A DNA stretch of 64,000 nt from Lepus europaeus (GCF_033115175.1 NC_084843.1:54228474-54292473), one strand, 5' to 3'. Positions 10,573 to 24,396 are shown, numbered from the stretch's first letter. The notes: generated by a model not told the origin, from the sequence alone. Program-made: numbers and translations.

Positions 10573-11514
10573 TGAGTCTTTTATCTTACAGGAAGAAAGG
10601 AATAGAAGGAAAAACTCTCTTGCCAAAGCACAGCTTCTTTGAATTATTTTTCTGTCATATTGCAGTGGTGCCTTTTAAACCTCCAAGATAAATACTTTGA
10701 CATATTTATCCTCTATTTGCATGATGCCTAGACAATGGGCAAGGTCATTAGAGTAAGTATAATTGAGGCATGCAGGTGAAGAAAAATCACAACTCAACAC
10801 ATCACCCACAAAGTACAAAATTGAGGGCAAAGTCTAAATCTTTCTTTGTAAACTAAATAATGGTTGTTGGAGTTGCTTTCTTCCTTATAGCACTTGCATA
10901 ATGGTACTTTCTTTATGGCTAAATCCTCAGGTATCTTTTCACTCTGTACAAAGAAAGAGCCAGTTCACTGGGTCCCCCCCCCCCCTTTTTTTTTGTTATC
11001 AAACAGCTTACCCCAGAAGAAGCAGGGAACTAAAGAGTCATGGAACACCTAAAATATCAACTGCAGACCCATCATGAGGACTAAAGAATCCAATCAGTAA
11101 GAAAAAAAGATCTCTTGGCCTCTGGACTAGATGATATGATGAAAAAGTTGCAAACTAATACAAATCAATACATGTTCATCACTGATTTAAAAAAATATAT
11201 TCAGAGTTCCTCTAACCACCTAACAAAATGCATTTCAAACTGTTTATGGAAGGAAGTGAGATATGCCAAGGAACATGAATACAAGGGACCATTTTATTCC
11301 AGCAGTTCTCCAACTCTCAATCACAGAACTTGACCCCAGCTCTCATGGTGTATGGCAGCATGTCCTTCTATGTGGAAAGTATAGCACTTCCCTAGGCACT
11401 ATACTCATCTGTACCTGGAGCTGTCTTTGCTTGGCCTACAATTGCTTGCCTGGGCTTGCTTGCTTGCTTGCTCTCTGTCTCTCTCCCTCTAATGGATAAT
11501 ATGGTAGTATGCTA
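10573..11514. other. No gene recognised; homopolymer junction inside
   Basis: Mostly unassigned. It contains a run of about 12 C followed by 9 T (10974-10994) and a short GCTTGCTTGCTTGCTTGCTC tract near 11455-11475. Confidence 0.35.
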
Positions 11515-11995
11515 TATAATATTATATAACACATATTATTTAGCCATAATGAAAGAATGGAATCTTGTCATTTACAGCAACATGGTTAGAACTGGAGAAC
11601 GTCATGTTAAGTGAAATAAGCCACTCTGCATATTCTTATACTGTTGCATTATGAAAACTGTGGTCATTAGACACTATGAAGGATTGGAGGAGATGCGATA
11701 AGGAGAGGTTAAAAAATGAATGCCAACATATAGCTAGAAAGGAAGAGTTAGTTCTAGTGTTCTAGAGTGCAGCACAATAGAGTAACACAGCACAACAAAT
11801 ACAGTGAATAATTCTATATTCCAATACGGAAAAATATGAAGGTGTCCAATATGTAGAAGTGATAAATCAGAAGATGGAAATGCTAATTGCCTTGATTCGA
11901 TTATTAGAATTATATATACATAAAATGTTCTATAGATGTCTATATAACACAAATAAGTACAAGTATTATGTATCAATAAAAACAAAATGTCAAGA
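11515..11995 (+). mobile_element. Old L1 3' end
   Basis: L1 ORF2 end and 3' UTR: TTTAGCCATAATGAAAGAATGGAAT, TGTTAAGTGAAATAAGCCA, then AGTTAGTTCTAGTGTTCTAGAGTGCA and GATAAATCAGAAGATGG, in the order found in ancient L1 3' ends. Confidence 0.65.
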
Positions 11996-12697
11996 TACTG
12001 TTCATGCAAGCCAAAAAGAGGAAATCAGGCAATTTGATAGAATGAACGAGCATGCAAAGATGAATCAGATTTATATGACAAAGTTGGAGAGCAGACTTCC
12101 TACTGCATTTGGCTTAGTTCAGAGAGAAGTACTGTGAAACTGCAGTATTCTTTGGATTTTTTTCAAAATAATTAAGACTAATTTTCATCTTGTATTTCAT
12201 TAGATGCTTATCTATTAGTAGGTGGGGGCTATTTCTTGGAATCAGGGATTAGCCAAGTACTAGCTGATATTTGTTTTCTTGTGTTTTTCACTTAACAAGT
12301 ATCTATTGAGAACCCCATGTGTAAAACACTGAAGCTAAAATGAGATTTTTGGGAAAAGAATCCTAATACTTTATCTACAAAAGACACACACGTATTTTAT
12401 AGTCATAAAATAGACATAAGTAACGAAGAAAAATGTAAAATCTCATGGGCTCACCTGTTAAGTTGTTGCCTACTCCAACAAACTTTTTCTGTTTTGGAAC
12501 TATTTAAATACACACAATGCAAAGGATAATGTAACAAATGGCTATGCAGGTGCAGTGTGCACCAGTATACACTTCTGAGTGTTTTTTCCTTTTCTGATTC
12601 CAGGTGAGGACAGGCCATAAGAGAACTCACATGAATTTGGGACAGTGCAAGGAAAGCAGCAGCAAGTCCATTCTTTCCTTTATTGTACATTGAACAA
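11996..12697. other. No gene recognised
   Basis: AT-rich spacer. The segment at about 12290-12345 (AACAAGTATCTATTGAGAACC) recalls an ancient MIR/L2-type repeat but is too diverged to call. Confidence 0.3.
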
Positions 12698-12845
12698 ATA
12701 AGGACAGGTGTTTGGGGTAGTAGTTAGGATGCTCCTTTGAACACCTGTATCTACTATTGGAGTGCCCGAGTTCCAAACCTAGCTCCATTTCCAATCCAGC
12801 TATCTACTAATGTGAACCCTGGGAGGAAATAGGCGATGGCTCCAG
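12698..12845 (+). mobile_element. C-repeat SINE, truncated head
   Basis: Diverged 5' part only: GTTTGGGGTAGTAGTTAGGATGC, then GAGTTCCAAACCTAGCTCC and ATCCAGCTATCTACTAATGTG. The 3' half is absent. Confidence 0.55.
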
Positions 12846-13599
12846 TTTCTAGGTCCTTGACACCTAAGAAGGAGACCCAGGCTGAGTTCCTGACTCCTCT
12901 TTGGCATTGTTCTAGCTCACAACAGTCAGCAAAGAATCTGAATAGACATGCCACAAGACATAAATAGCAGGTACATGCTAAAGGTGAGTGTAGGATGAAT
13001 GTCCTCCTTTGTGTGGACATCATTTTGTAGTGGCTGGGTCCTTTATATCTCACATCCTTGTCAAGTCTCCTCTTCCAGTTTCTCCAAGCTCTAGGATATG
13101 TGCATCAGTAAAGAATACTGGCTCCTTCCACCTACCTGCTGTATCTTTGAAGTCAGTGACAGACAGACAGGGGTTCTACTTTGCTTACATGGACTATTTT
13201 TCTTTGACAACACCCCTCTCCTCACCTTCATGTCCACCTTTTCATACCAGTTATTATCCCTGAAGAACTGCAGCGTCTTCAGCTTCATTGCTAAGCCAAG
13301 AACAACATCCTAGAACTTTTCATCAACTTCTCATTGCCTTAAGTTTCATCCTCATAACACATTCCTTATTTCTGGTTCTCTATTGAACTATCACGGAACA
13401 GTCAAAATTATTAAAAATAATGTATCTGACATATGTGCCTCACATTTTTGTAAAGTAAAAAAGGATGATAAATATAGTTAAGTACTGTGTATTCCTTTTC
13501 CCGGTCTTATTCCCGCCCCTCCTTCCCTACGAACAACTGTCATGATTTTGATGTCTATTTTCCATGCCAGTATTTTATGCTTTTACTATTTATAGACAA
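12846..13599. other. No gene recognised
   Basis: Several overlapping frames under 100 codons occur here on both strands. None has an identifiable motif, and they shadow one another. Confidence 0.35.
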
Positions 13600-14560
13600 C
13601 ATAAATGTCTTGGGTTGTTTTAAAATTTTACATAAATAGTGACATGCCAAACATTACTTCACAAGTTAGTTTTAAAAGTCACTGGGGTGGTGCTGTCGCG
13701 CAGTTAATCTTCTGCCTGCAGTGCCAGCATCCCATTTGGGTGCTGGTACTAGTCCTGGTTCCTCCTCTTCCAGTCCAGCTCTCTGCTGTGGCCTGGGAGG
13801 GCAGTGGAAGACGGCCCAAGTGCTTGGGCCCCTGCACCCACATGGAAGACACAGAGGTGGCTCCTGGCTCCAGATTAGCTCAGCTCCGGCTGTTGCGTCC
13901 AGTTGTGGAGTGAACCAGTGGATATAAGACCTTTTCTCCCTGTCTCTCCCCATCACTGTCTGTAACTCTACCTTTTAAATAAATAAATAAACAATGACTT
14001 TAAAAAATATTGTTAACACATTTGAGATGATTTTAGTTTTTGTATGTAACTGCTTTATAATATTGTGTTGTATGAATATACCACACATTGTATTTTTTAT
14101 TTTTTACTAGTGACATACTGTAGCACCTTTACTTCTTTTTCTATTAAATTTAACTTACTTGCATGAAATTGCATAAAACTGGTGTTCTGTGCAAGGAAGT
14201 TTTCCTTATGGACAATATGCAGAACAACACAGGAACATTTTCAGCACTCAGTGGGCTCACCTCTCAATACACTCTCCTGAGTATGGGTGACCTTTATGTG
14301 TTTTTAATTTTCATATAAATAGAGTCATACCATGCATGGTGTTTTGCATCTGACTTTTCTTCAACATTATGTTACCATATAAGTCATTTATGTTGTATAG
14401 AGCTACTCACATCATACAGCATACATGATCAGAGCAGTGTAGTATGAATTGTAGGAATATAAGATTTTATACCCATTCCACTGTTGATGAACATTTGGAT
14501 TAGTTGCTTTGGAGCCATTATGAATAATGCCAATATGAGCATGCTAATATTAGACTGATA
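13600..14560 (-). mobile_element. Old L1 in antisense, split by a SINE
   Basis: The plus strand reads as the complement of an old L1 ORF2 end: ATAAATAGTGACATGCCAAAC, GTATGAATATACCACACATTG, and most clearly CCATTCCACTGTTGATGAACATTTGG...ATTATGAATAATGCC at 14475-14530. The segment before 14280 is less certain. A SINE at 13684-13993 interrupts it. Confidence 0.5.
13684..13993 (+). mobile_element. C-repeat SINE
   Basis: Nearly full-length: TGGGGTGGTGCTGTCGCGCAG head, CCAAGTGCTTGGGCCCCTGC centre, TGTCTGTAACTCTACC tail and (AAAT)n end. The apparent 102-codon frame across it is SINE sequence. Confidence 0.9.
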
Positions 14561-15889
14561 AACCATTAAAATTGGAGTTTGAGAGATCAAAAATAGTTAC
14601 ATACCTAAACTTTAAGATGGTTAATCCAATAACATGTCTTGTGATAAACACAAAAGCACTCATTTCCCATTAGAATCCTAGCACACATGAAGGTTTACCA
14701 CTCAGCTCTTCCTTCAAGGAAAAACTTGCCATTTAGTTGTAAGGTCTGTCATTAACTGGCAAGCTCCCGCTGGTGACAGCTTCAGGACCCACCTCACCTC
14801 TTAATGTGAGGCCACACTCTCTGGGCAGTCTACCAGATAAGCAGGACAGAGTTGCTAGAGCCAGAGCATTTTTTTTAAAGCCACTTCCTCTCAAGAGCAA
14901 TCTTTACTCCGAATTCTTTCAGACCATCAAGTAAATATCACGGTATGAAGCTTTTCCCTGTTCGATCCTGAATCTCTCCCTCTTGTCATTTACAGATATT
15001 ACCCTCCAATAATCTTCTTGTAACCCTAATTCAATCTGCTGCCTAAAGGACCCAGCTGGCACAGTGGGTAGCAAGCAGAGTCCAAGAATGTAGGAAGTAC
15101 AATGGGGTTTTAAAACCGATTGCTCATGGTCTGACTGGCAATGATTTGAGAGTATGTGGACACAGACAACCCCATGGCACAAGACAGTGGACCAACTACC
15201 TACACTTAGTCACTGGTGACTTAGGTAAGCATGGACAGTGTAGGGGGATCATCCTGTCTTGTGCTCAGGCATTTGAGAAGTAAGGAATACCAACTGTATA
15301 CAAGGAATGTGGGAAAGCCTGATAATCACTAGTTATATAGATGCCCTACAGACAATTAATGAAAGCTGAGGACCATTAATATCTAACTGAAAACTATGAA
15401 AGCTAGAGTGCCCATCACATAGAGGCCCTTGTCTCCTATCATGGAAGAGCAGAAAAAGCTGAAGATCACACTGGGAATTTAGTATTTAGAGTTAACAAAC
15501 TTGCAAAAATAGTTGAATGGTGAAGCAAGCATGTTTTATCAAATCCTGGTCACAGAACTTGAAACTCTGATAACGGGATGAGGTTACTGGGTAGATACCC
15601 CTTGACTTAGCTCTCCAACTCCTCTGAACTCTCAGAGCCCTGAGAGGTTGCCTCTACTATCTATATTAAAAACCTAATTGCTCTGCATCTTAGACAACAT
15701 TTAATAATGAAATCAGATTTAAAAAATTTTTTGGCAATGTAGCAATGCTATCTCACTGTGAAGTCAATGTGTCTTTTCTTTTTAACATTACCTTTTAAGC
15801 CATGAATCACATCTTCTTGTTTCTCATGTTGAAATGTAGGGTTCTTTAAATGTGCTGGCTAATAATCGTTGGTAGGCTGGACCTTAAAA
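14561..15889. other. Unassigned; possible ancient LTR-type sequence
   Basis: Moderate-GC stretch (about 14740-15650) without SINE or L1 text. Blocks such as CTCTTGTCATTTACAGATATT and GGTTACTGGGTAGATACCC have an ancient LTR-retroelement flavour, but I cannot name a family. A minus-strand frame at 14919-15055 begins after an acceptor-like CAG; see findings. Confidence 0.25.
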
Positions 15890-16460
15890 ATATCAGCTCC
15901 CAGAGTGTGGCTTGTCTCTTCATTTTTAATGGTCTTACTTGAGCAAAGAAATTTTAACTGTAACTGAATTTATTAATCTTATCATTTTTGATTTATAGGT
16001 TAATTATTTAATAAATATCTCCCTAATCCAAGGCCATAAGAAGTTTCTCACATATTTTCTTCTAAAGAATTCAAATATTGCTTCTTATGCTCATGTCTTT
16101 AATCTACTTAATATTTGATTTTCTGTGTGCTGCAGTAAGCAATACCATTAAACTTTTTTACATATAGAAGCTCAGTTTTTATGTAATTATTCTTCCCTTT
16201 AACCTACAACTCAACCTCTTTAATATATCTAATTTTTATATGTGTGTGGGTCTATTTCAGTTTTTTTATTCAACTCCATTAGTCATTTGTGATTTCAGAC
16301 TTTACTCCATCATCTTAATTATTACAAATTTGTCACCTGAAGAGTCAAGTCCTCTTATTCTTTTTGAAAACTGTCTTGGTTTTTCTTAGGCTATTTTTTC
16401 TTCCCTAAGAATTTCAAGTTCAATTTGTCTGCTTCCATTTTTAAAAACCTATGTTTTCTT
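15890..16460 (-). mobile_element. Old L1 in antisense
   Basis: The plus strand is the complement of L1 ORF2: CTTCATTTTTAATGGTCTTACTTGAGC, TAATCCAAGGCCATAAGAAGTTTCTCACATATTTTCTTC, and AATTTCAAGTTCAATTTGTCTGC follow the known antisense order. Strongly decayed. Confidence 0.55.
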
Positions 16461-17154
16461 CCTTTCCTTCCTTCTTAATCACATTCTCCCATATACATTA
16501 ATTTTCCATCTCCGTGGACCCACATTTCTGATTGTGCATTTTGTGCTCCCCCCTCAATTTACTTAGTAGCCTCAAGACATCTATAGAACATTTTTTCCCT
16601 CTGTAAGTCAAGCTGCTTGAGTGATTGGGAAAATGGTGAAATGACAAGTGCTAAAATTACTGAATGAACTAGCAGAAAGTAGTTTGTCAAAGTAAAGGTG
16701 TTGTGAGGATTTTCACCCTTTACATACCCAGAAACTTAAGTGAGACAGATGCCATTCATTATCCTATCCTGAGTGTGAGTCCCTTAATAGAACCTCACTC
16801 CTGGTGTCCCAAACCTGTAATACCGTACAATAAAGAACCCATGGGTGGCTAGTTTGTTTCTCTAAGTTGGGCAGTCCATGCTCTTTGAAGACTGGACATA
16901 CTTATCTTCCTGAGAAACCTTAAGCTTGCCTCAGATTCTGCCCGAAAAATAAAGCTCCTCCCACAACGTTGGTTCTATGACCACCTTTCCCTTATACTCA
17001 TAAAGAGACAAAGACATAAAGAAAACCAAATAAACGGATTCTCTCCCTTTCTGAGAGTTCATAGATTTCCATGCAGCATACAACTGGATTATTACAGAGG
17101 CTGAGTCATGTCAGCAAGGAACTGAGAGGACAAGAGAAGTCAATGACATTGGTT
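16461..17154. other. No gene or repeat recognised
   Basis: Spacer between two L1 fragments. No supported feature. Confidence 0.4.
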
Positions 17155-18900
17155 TCACAGCCAGAAATCAGTGTGATAAACCACCATTCATTAACAGAAT
17201 GAAAAAAAAAATGATCATCTATTGAGATGCAGGAAAAAAAAATCTGACAAAGTTTAACATTCATTCAGGATAAGAACTCTCAGTAAAACAGGTATATATG
17301 TGAATTTCCTCAACATAATACAGTCTAAATATGAAAAACTCACAGCTAACATTGTAAGTACTTGGGAAAACCTTAAAGCTTTTTCTCTAAGGTGCAGAAC
17401 AAGGCAAAGATGCCCACTCTCTCCACTCGTAATGCACTGGAAGTACTAGCAAGTGTAATCAGACAAGAGAGTAAAATAGACATCCAAATCAAAATGAATA
17501 TGTGTAATAATCTGTTTGCAGAACATATGATCCTATTTGTAGAAACCCCTAAATGCTTCAGACACACACACATCTTAGATCTAATAAATGAATTCAGTAA
17601 AACTGCAGGATAGATAATCAATATTCAAAAATCTGTTGTGTTTCTTCATGCCAAAAACAATCTATTAGAAAAGCAGACCAAGAAAACAAATTTATTTATG
17701 ACAGCTCAAAAAGAATAAAATATACAAATAAATTTAACCAAGGAGATTCAAGATAACTCATACACACTTCCTCTAGATCTAGCGGCTGCAGAACTGAAGA
17801 CACAGAAAATGGAAAAATTTTCTTGAACTGGAATAACTAATAGTTAAAATATGCATACTACCCAAGGCAATGCACAGATTTAATATGATCCCTATCAAAA
17901 ATCTAATTGTAATTTCATGAAAATAGAAAAAAAATCTAACATTCATATGCAATGACAGAAAGATCCTAAATTGGAAAAGTAATGTTGAGAAAGAAGAATC
18001 AAACCGGAAGCCTCACACTTCCTGATTTCAAATTGTATTACAATGCTATAATAATGAAAGGGTTTTATAATACCTAATAAAAGGGGTTAATATCCAAAAG
18101 TTGTCAAGGATCCACACAACTCAATAGCAAGAATGAAAATTAATCAATTACATGCAAATCAAAACCACAATGAAATATCACTTCATACCTGTCAGAATGA
18201 CTATTACCACAAAGTAAGATAACAAGTACTTGATGAGGATGTGAAGAAAAAGGGAATATTGTTGGTGGGAACTTAAGTTAGTACAACCACATGAAAAACA
18301 GCATGAAGATTTCTCAAAAAGTTAAAATGGAACTACCACACAATCCAGTAATCTGCTTCTGGGTATATACAAAAAGGAAATGAAAGAAGAACCCTACAGA
18401 TATCTTCTATATTGCTTAAAATGCAGAGCGAGGCAGAGTGGGAGGGAGGGAGGGAGGAAGAGAGAGAAAGACACCAGCCTAATCTGCTAATTCACTCCCC
18501 CAGGGTCCAGGACATGCAGGGCTAGGTGATGCGGAAGACAGGAACCAGGAATTCAATCCAGATTTCCACTGTGAGTGGAGGAATCCAACCACTTGAGCCA
18601 TCATCTATTGCTCCCCAGCGTGTGCATTAGCAAGAAACCAGAATTAGAATAAGAGCTAGTACTTGAATCCAGGCACTCTGACATGGGAACCATGTGTGTC
18701 CCAGGCTCAGTCTTAACAGCCATCCCAAATGCCCTCTAGTAGCTGGAGGAGATATCTGTGCTCCCATGTTACACCAGCATTATTCCCAACAGTCAAGATA
18801 TGGGAACAACCTAAGTTTCAGGCAATGGATTGGATACTCATATACACACACACTCCATTTTGGGAGTGAAATGATAAGCAATTATTAGCACGTGAAAAAG
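17155..18900 (+). mobile_element. L1 ORF2 fragment, decayed
   Basis: Sense L1 reverse-transcriptase region through the ORF2 C-terminus. The frame at 17392-17613 reads QNKAKMPTLSTRNALEVLAS, then NLFAEHMILFVE and LINEFSKTAG. This matches the L1 RT order, but the catalytic FADD box is now F-A-E-H, so the enzyme would be dead even without the stops. Text resumes after the SINE at 18420-18733 with AGCATTATTCCCAACAGTCAAGATATGG. Not functional. Confidence 0.8.
18420..18733 (-). mobile_element. C-repeat SINE inside L1, old
   Basis: Minus-strand diverged copy: GAGGCAGAGTGGGAGGGAGG, ATCTGCTAATTCACTCCCCC, GAACCAGGAATTCAATCCAG, and head complement AACAGCCATCCCAAATGCCC. L1 text continues on both sides. 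Confidence 0.75.
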
Positions 18901-20707
18901 TAAAAATGGTAACAGTATTTTGTAAAAATCTATTGCATGTAGCCACTATCCTAGTTATAAAAAATAAGCCAAAATTTTTCCACATTATTTTTTAAGAATG
19001 AAGCCATATTTATACCATTCATCTATGATTAAAGATCCATTCTGGGCACTGAGACTTACTAGAGCATTTAAAAATTATCCATCTCCTACTGGATAAGTTC
19101 TGAAAAGATCAGAAGCTGTTCCTTCCACTATGGTGTTCCCAGGCTATTAGCAGAGCATGGAGCTCAGACTAGAAATGGCACAAAGTAGAAAAGATGGCAC
19201 AGAGATTATGTAGAACTTGCAGAATAAAAGTGACGATTGTACCACTTACCTGGAGCCAAGAATCATAATTAGCCCTTATTGTATAGTATGAAATATAATA
19301 GTCTCTATATTACAATAAAGAAAAATATAATAGTAGTGAGTATAATAGTAAAATTAAAACATAAATTTGCTTTCTCTCCTAAATAATAACATAAGTAGTT
19401 TTAAGGAAAATAATCCAAATTTCAATATTATTTGTCAATATTAACCTACCTGGCTTAAAAGTGAAGTGTTCAGTAAATGTAGCAACTATTCTGTCTAAAT
19501 CAGGAGTAGGCATTAAAAGTTACCTAAACACTTGTATAATGTCCATACCTATTTCTTCATTACAAGAGTAAGACCATAGAAAGTGTTAATGTGATTTTTC
19601 TCCTTTGCCTTTTCTAGACCATTGGAGATACATTCATCTGCTTGAGGGAAAATTGGATTCTACTGCAGAGGAAATGCAAAGTCAAAGAATAAGATAATGT
19701 TCAGCCTTGGGCATGTAAAATTACTGTCTACAAGAAGAATTTTCTAAATTTCTTTATCCTTCCACCAACCATTCCAATTTATCATAATGGCAAGTAAGCA
19801 TGGATGACTCAGATCATTAAGTGCTCTCATAATGTAGAGAATATTCCCTTCCAGTGATCCATGCTTGAAAAAGGAGATGATGTAGGGTAAGCAAAAGAAA
19901 GTCCTACAGTTTTCCTGGCACTAGAGTACAGAAGAGGAAGGAAGAGTAAGAATCGATTACTTCAATTTTCCCTCTTGAAGCCTCTGCCTAGAGAGAAAGA
20001 GGCATATGAGGGACCTAAGAGAGAGGCAGAGACAGCGCTTCCTGTTTGTGGCTGGCTACTGCTACCCCACAGAATCTTACATTTTACAGCTTTTTGTGCA
20101 CTAGCAGTCAGCTCGGGGCACCACTGTTGGATTCTGGGCAGCACAGAGTAGGCTCGGAAAGGTCAGACAGGCTGGTGATGGCACCTCCATAGAAATGGCT
20201 CCCTAGAGAAGAGAGTAGAGCACATCACCTGGAGAGGGTTGACTTCAAGCCTCGAGAGGAATCTACAGGGTTGTGGGAGGTAGGAGGTCAGATCATCCAG
20301 AAAACACCTACTCTCCCTATGTGTCCAGATATCCCGAAGATATCCAGAAGGAAGACAGATCCCGGAGAAATCTGGGATATGGAATTTGCTTTGCTCCTTC
20401 AAGCTTTGCATACTACTTGAAGGGGCTATTTAAATTATCCAATAAAACCAAGTGTAAAACAATTGGAACATTTGCTTCTTTTCCTCTAAAATTCAGAGCA
20501 ATGGAACTTGTGAGGAAGGTCTGCGTTTCTATGGCAAACATTTCAAGTGAGCTCATTACGCTTTGAAATATTCAGGCTGCACTGAGCTTCTTTGTGGCCA
20601 AATTGCCATGAAGTGGACATGCTTATGACAAGAGAGGTTGGAAAGAAGTGTTAAAAGGAAGTAAAGAGGAATACATATGTTTTAATTTCATTTTACTGAT
20701 ATTAGAC
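18901..20707. other. No gene recognised
   Basis: Repeat-poor. Overlapping frames at 20163-20566 lie on opposite strands, lack motifs and are not supported as coding. Confidence 0.35.
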
Positions 20708-20790
20708 GTGAGGGTATGCCAAGAGTTTCATGGAAAATGCACATTATCTTTTAATCCCATTTACGTGAGCTTTTTGAAGTACCCTGTATC
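20708..20790. mobile_element. Mariner-like element, short remnant
   Basis: AGGGTATGCCAAGAGTTTCATGGAAAATGCAC opens and GAGCTTTTTGAAGTACCCT closes it. These are inverted partners with almost no interior. Same family as 4214-4397. Confidence 0.5.
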
Positions 20791-22868
20791 CCTAAGTGTT
20801 CTGTAATGTACAGGCACATCTGCAGCAATTTCCTCACTTTTACTACTAAATCTCTGTCCTCGGTAAACACTAGCAGCAAGAACAAATCAGTGAGCAGTTC
20901 AGTCTCAAATAATATAATTATGTATTACCCTGAATAATTCCACTGAAGGCTGTTGTTGGTTAGATAAAGAGAAAGACTCAAGAATCTCATAAAAAGGTGG
21001 GTTTTTAAAGTTAATAATTCATGGACTTGCTAAACTTCAGACAAAATTATTACCCCAGAAAAATCTTGCAATGTAGCAAGAAAATGCTTCTCCAGCCACA
21101 AATCTGTATTTTAAATGACTTAATTGAAAGAATAGGCAAGAGTGTAGTATAAAATTTATCATAATAATAATTCTCATGTTCTAGAAAAGGGACTCTTGAC
21201 AGGAAAAAGAACATATGAGAGAGAATACAAATAATTATTACCTTGATGTAAAGCAGGCTAGTTTATGAGTTTTCTTCCCTCAGAGTTTACTGCTCATACA
21301 AATGTTGCAATCAGAGTCCTTTTCATATTATATATTGTTATAAAGTTAGCACCGAGAAAGACTACATTAAACTTATTACAACCAAGGAAACCTCCTGGCT
21401 ATACAAAATGTATTAATTCTTAGGCAAGAGTAGAATACTGGAGAGCATCTCTAGTGTATTAGTGATTGTCAAAGACACAAGTGTGCTAGAAAGGAAATAC
21501 AATCCTAAAAATAAGTAAATCTAACCGACATACATTCCTCATGGAGAAGGTATATACTAATTCACTTCCTTGCACATGTTTCCTCGCCACAGACATCTCT
21601 GATACTTTGGGGCATTCTGGATTGTATGACTGCTCTCACTATCAAATCTACCAGTTGGATCCTTATTTGCCTTTGTTTCTGTTCATCTGCTTGGATAAAA
21701 TATCCTTTTGAGAATGAGAAAAATAATGGTTCTGTTAAATGCTCAGTCCAAACCTGGAACCACGCACATAAATCTGGAGACCTATTCTAAGATTCAAGAA
21801 GAGGTTTTATTTTTTCCTTTCTGTATGATCACTGGCAAACCGTAGATGTTAGGGACAATATGAAGACAGGTGATTTCAACTGTATTTAAGGACCTACTTC
21901 TTAATAATCACAGCTGTCCAAAAACGGAAAAGGCAGCATCTGGAGTGTGCCTTCTGTTCCTGGAAAACCATATGGATGATTCAATCATCATCAGATTGGA
22001 ATTTGTGAACAGGGATCCAAATCAGAATTACCTACAGAGCTTTTCATTCAAATCGTGTCAATAGGATTTGGTGGTTCCATGTCTGTAACTCTGGAGGCTT
22101 TCCAGATGTTTCTGGTGAACATCCCGGGTGGATACCTATAGACAAAGTGATCTGAAATTTCTTCTGACAATGAGATCTTTTTTTTGTTTGATTGTTCTTG
22201 TTTTAATTTGGAGTAGAAATCCAAGAGTTTATACAACATTCAAAATAATAAAGATTTGAAATGAAGACTCAAAAGTTTGCCAGGATATTTAAGTAAACTA
22301 CACCTAAAGAGAAAGCAACTGTATGTGCAGGAGAGTAACTTATTTCTGGTCAATATGCTTGCTCCTTCTTTGTCCTCCAAACGATTGATTATTCCCTAAT
22401 TTTTCAGTGATCAGAGATAGTTTAATTGGGCAGAAAAGTGAATAACAAAGCAGACAGCTCTTCAGTAGAAATTTCTGGGGCTACTACAAATATGGATAGC
22501 TATGTCATAGTAAATTGTATTATCCCCTATGGAGGTAGAATAATTGGTCGTAGTACAATTTGGTGTGTTCATCATATTCCTTCTGAAAATAGCTTTATTT
22601 CCTATAAATGCTAAATAATGTTCTAAATATAAAGTATATCATATAGTTTGAAAAAATGCCCTGGGAAAATAGGTGGGAAAGCTTACACAGGGTTACAATC
22701 TTTCAAAAATTGGGATTGAGTATATTAGCATAACATATTTTGTCTTATAGACCCATAAATGTCACAGAATTACAATCCTTCTATGCAAGTGTTAGAAGTA
22801 AAACAATTTCTCATGACATTGTTCAGAAGATCATAAAACAAAATAAATTCTAACTACATAGACTAATG
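20791..22868. other. No gene recognised
   Basis: AT-rich, repeat-poor. At about 21990-22045 (ATCCAAATCAGAATTACCTACAGAGC) there is weak similarity to MER5/MER20-type hAT fragments. Confidence 0.3.
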
Positions 22869-24396
22869 AAGCTATAAATAAATTGCAGAAATACCTTATT
22901 TTTTACCAGATCAAAAGAGAAACTGGTTTAGAATCCTGGTACCATTTTACAGATTCTCAGAGCTACATAACAATCTTAAGAATGACCAAAGTTCAAACAT
23001 TAATATTGGAGATAGAAGACAAATCTTGGGAAATATCTCAGACAAACAAAGAAAAAAAAAAGAAACATTAGGAAAACTGAAAATAGTGTTCAAGATTTAT
23101 GGGATACTATCAAATAACCAAATATATGTGTCTTAGAAGTTCCTGAATGTGTGGAAAGGGAATATATTAGAAGGCCTATTCAGCAGAATAATAGCAGAAA
23201 ACTTCCCTAATTTGGAGAAAGGGACATCCAAGTACAGGAAGCACCTAGAAGTCCTAACAGACACAATCAGAAAAGATCTTCACCATGACACACTAGAAAC
23301 TTTCAACAATAAAATAAAGAAACGATTCTAAAATGTATATGAGAGAAAAGCCAGATTACTTTCAGAGGATCTCCAATTAGACTCACAGCTGACTTCTCAT
23401 TAGAAACTCTACAGGCTAGAAGAGAATGGCGTGGTATATTTCAAGTCTTAGGAGAAAAAAAACCTGTCAAACCAGAATACTGTATCCTGCAAAGCTCTCA
23501 TTTATGAATGAAGGTGGAATAAGACCTTCCATTACAAACAGATATTGAAAGAATTTGTCACCACTCATCAGGCTTACAAATGATGCATAATGATGTGCTA
23601 CACACAGAAACACAGAAGGATGGTCATAATTATGAAAGAATCGGAAGGCAGAAATCTCCCAGTCAAAGTACAGATGGCATCCAAAGCAAATAATGGGAAT
23701 ATTTAGGTAAAATTAGCAGGGCTTAAATATTCTAATTAAAAGATGCAGACTGACTGAATGGGTTTAAAAACAAGACCCATCTATTTGTTGCCTATAAGAA
23801 ACACACCTCATCAACAAAGATACATGCAGACTTAAAGTGAAAAATGGACTAAGATATCCCAGGTTAATGGAAAGCAAAAACAAGCAGGTGTATCCATCCT
23901 AATATCAGAAAAAATAGACTTTAACATAAAAACTGTTAACAGAGACAATGAAGGACATGATGTAATGATTAAAGGATCGATTCAAAAGGAAGATTTAACT
24001 ATAATAAATGTATATGCACCCAATGCCAGGGTGCCTGGCTTTCTAAAATAAATGTTAATTGATTTAAAGGGACACATAACTCCAATACAATAGTAATAGG
24101 GTACTTCAAAACCCCAGTTTCATCAATTGACAGCTCAACTTGACAGCATAACCAAAGAAACAACAGAGCTAATTGACACTATGGATCAAATGGATATAAC
24201 TGATATCTATGGAACATTTCATTCCAGTGAAAGAACACACATTCTTTTCATCAGAACATGGGATTTTCTCTAGGATAGACCATATGCCAGGCAATAAAGC
24301 AAGTCTCAGCAAATTCAATACAATTGAAATCATACCGTATATCTTTTCCGACTACAATGGAATGAAGCTGAAAATGAAGAACTTAAAGAATCTCTA

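Noticed and set aside
11455-11485. GCTTG repeats, considered as a CRISPR-like or regulatory array
   Set aside because: They are a short tetranucleotide run without spacers, in a mammalian genome.
17392-17613. Conserved-looking 73-codon plus frame
   Set aside because: It is L1 reverse transcriptase with a destroyed FADD box, so it belongs to the L1 entry and not to a host gene.
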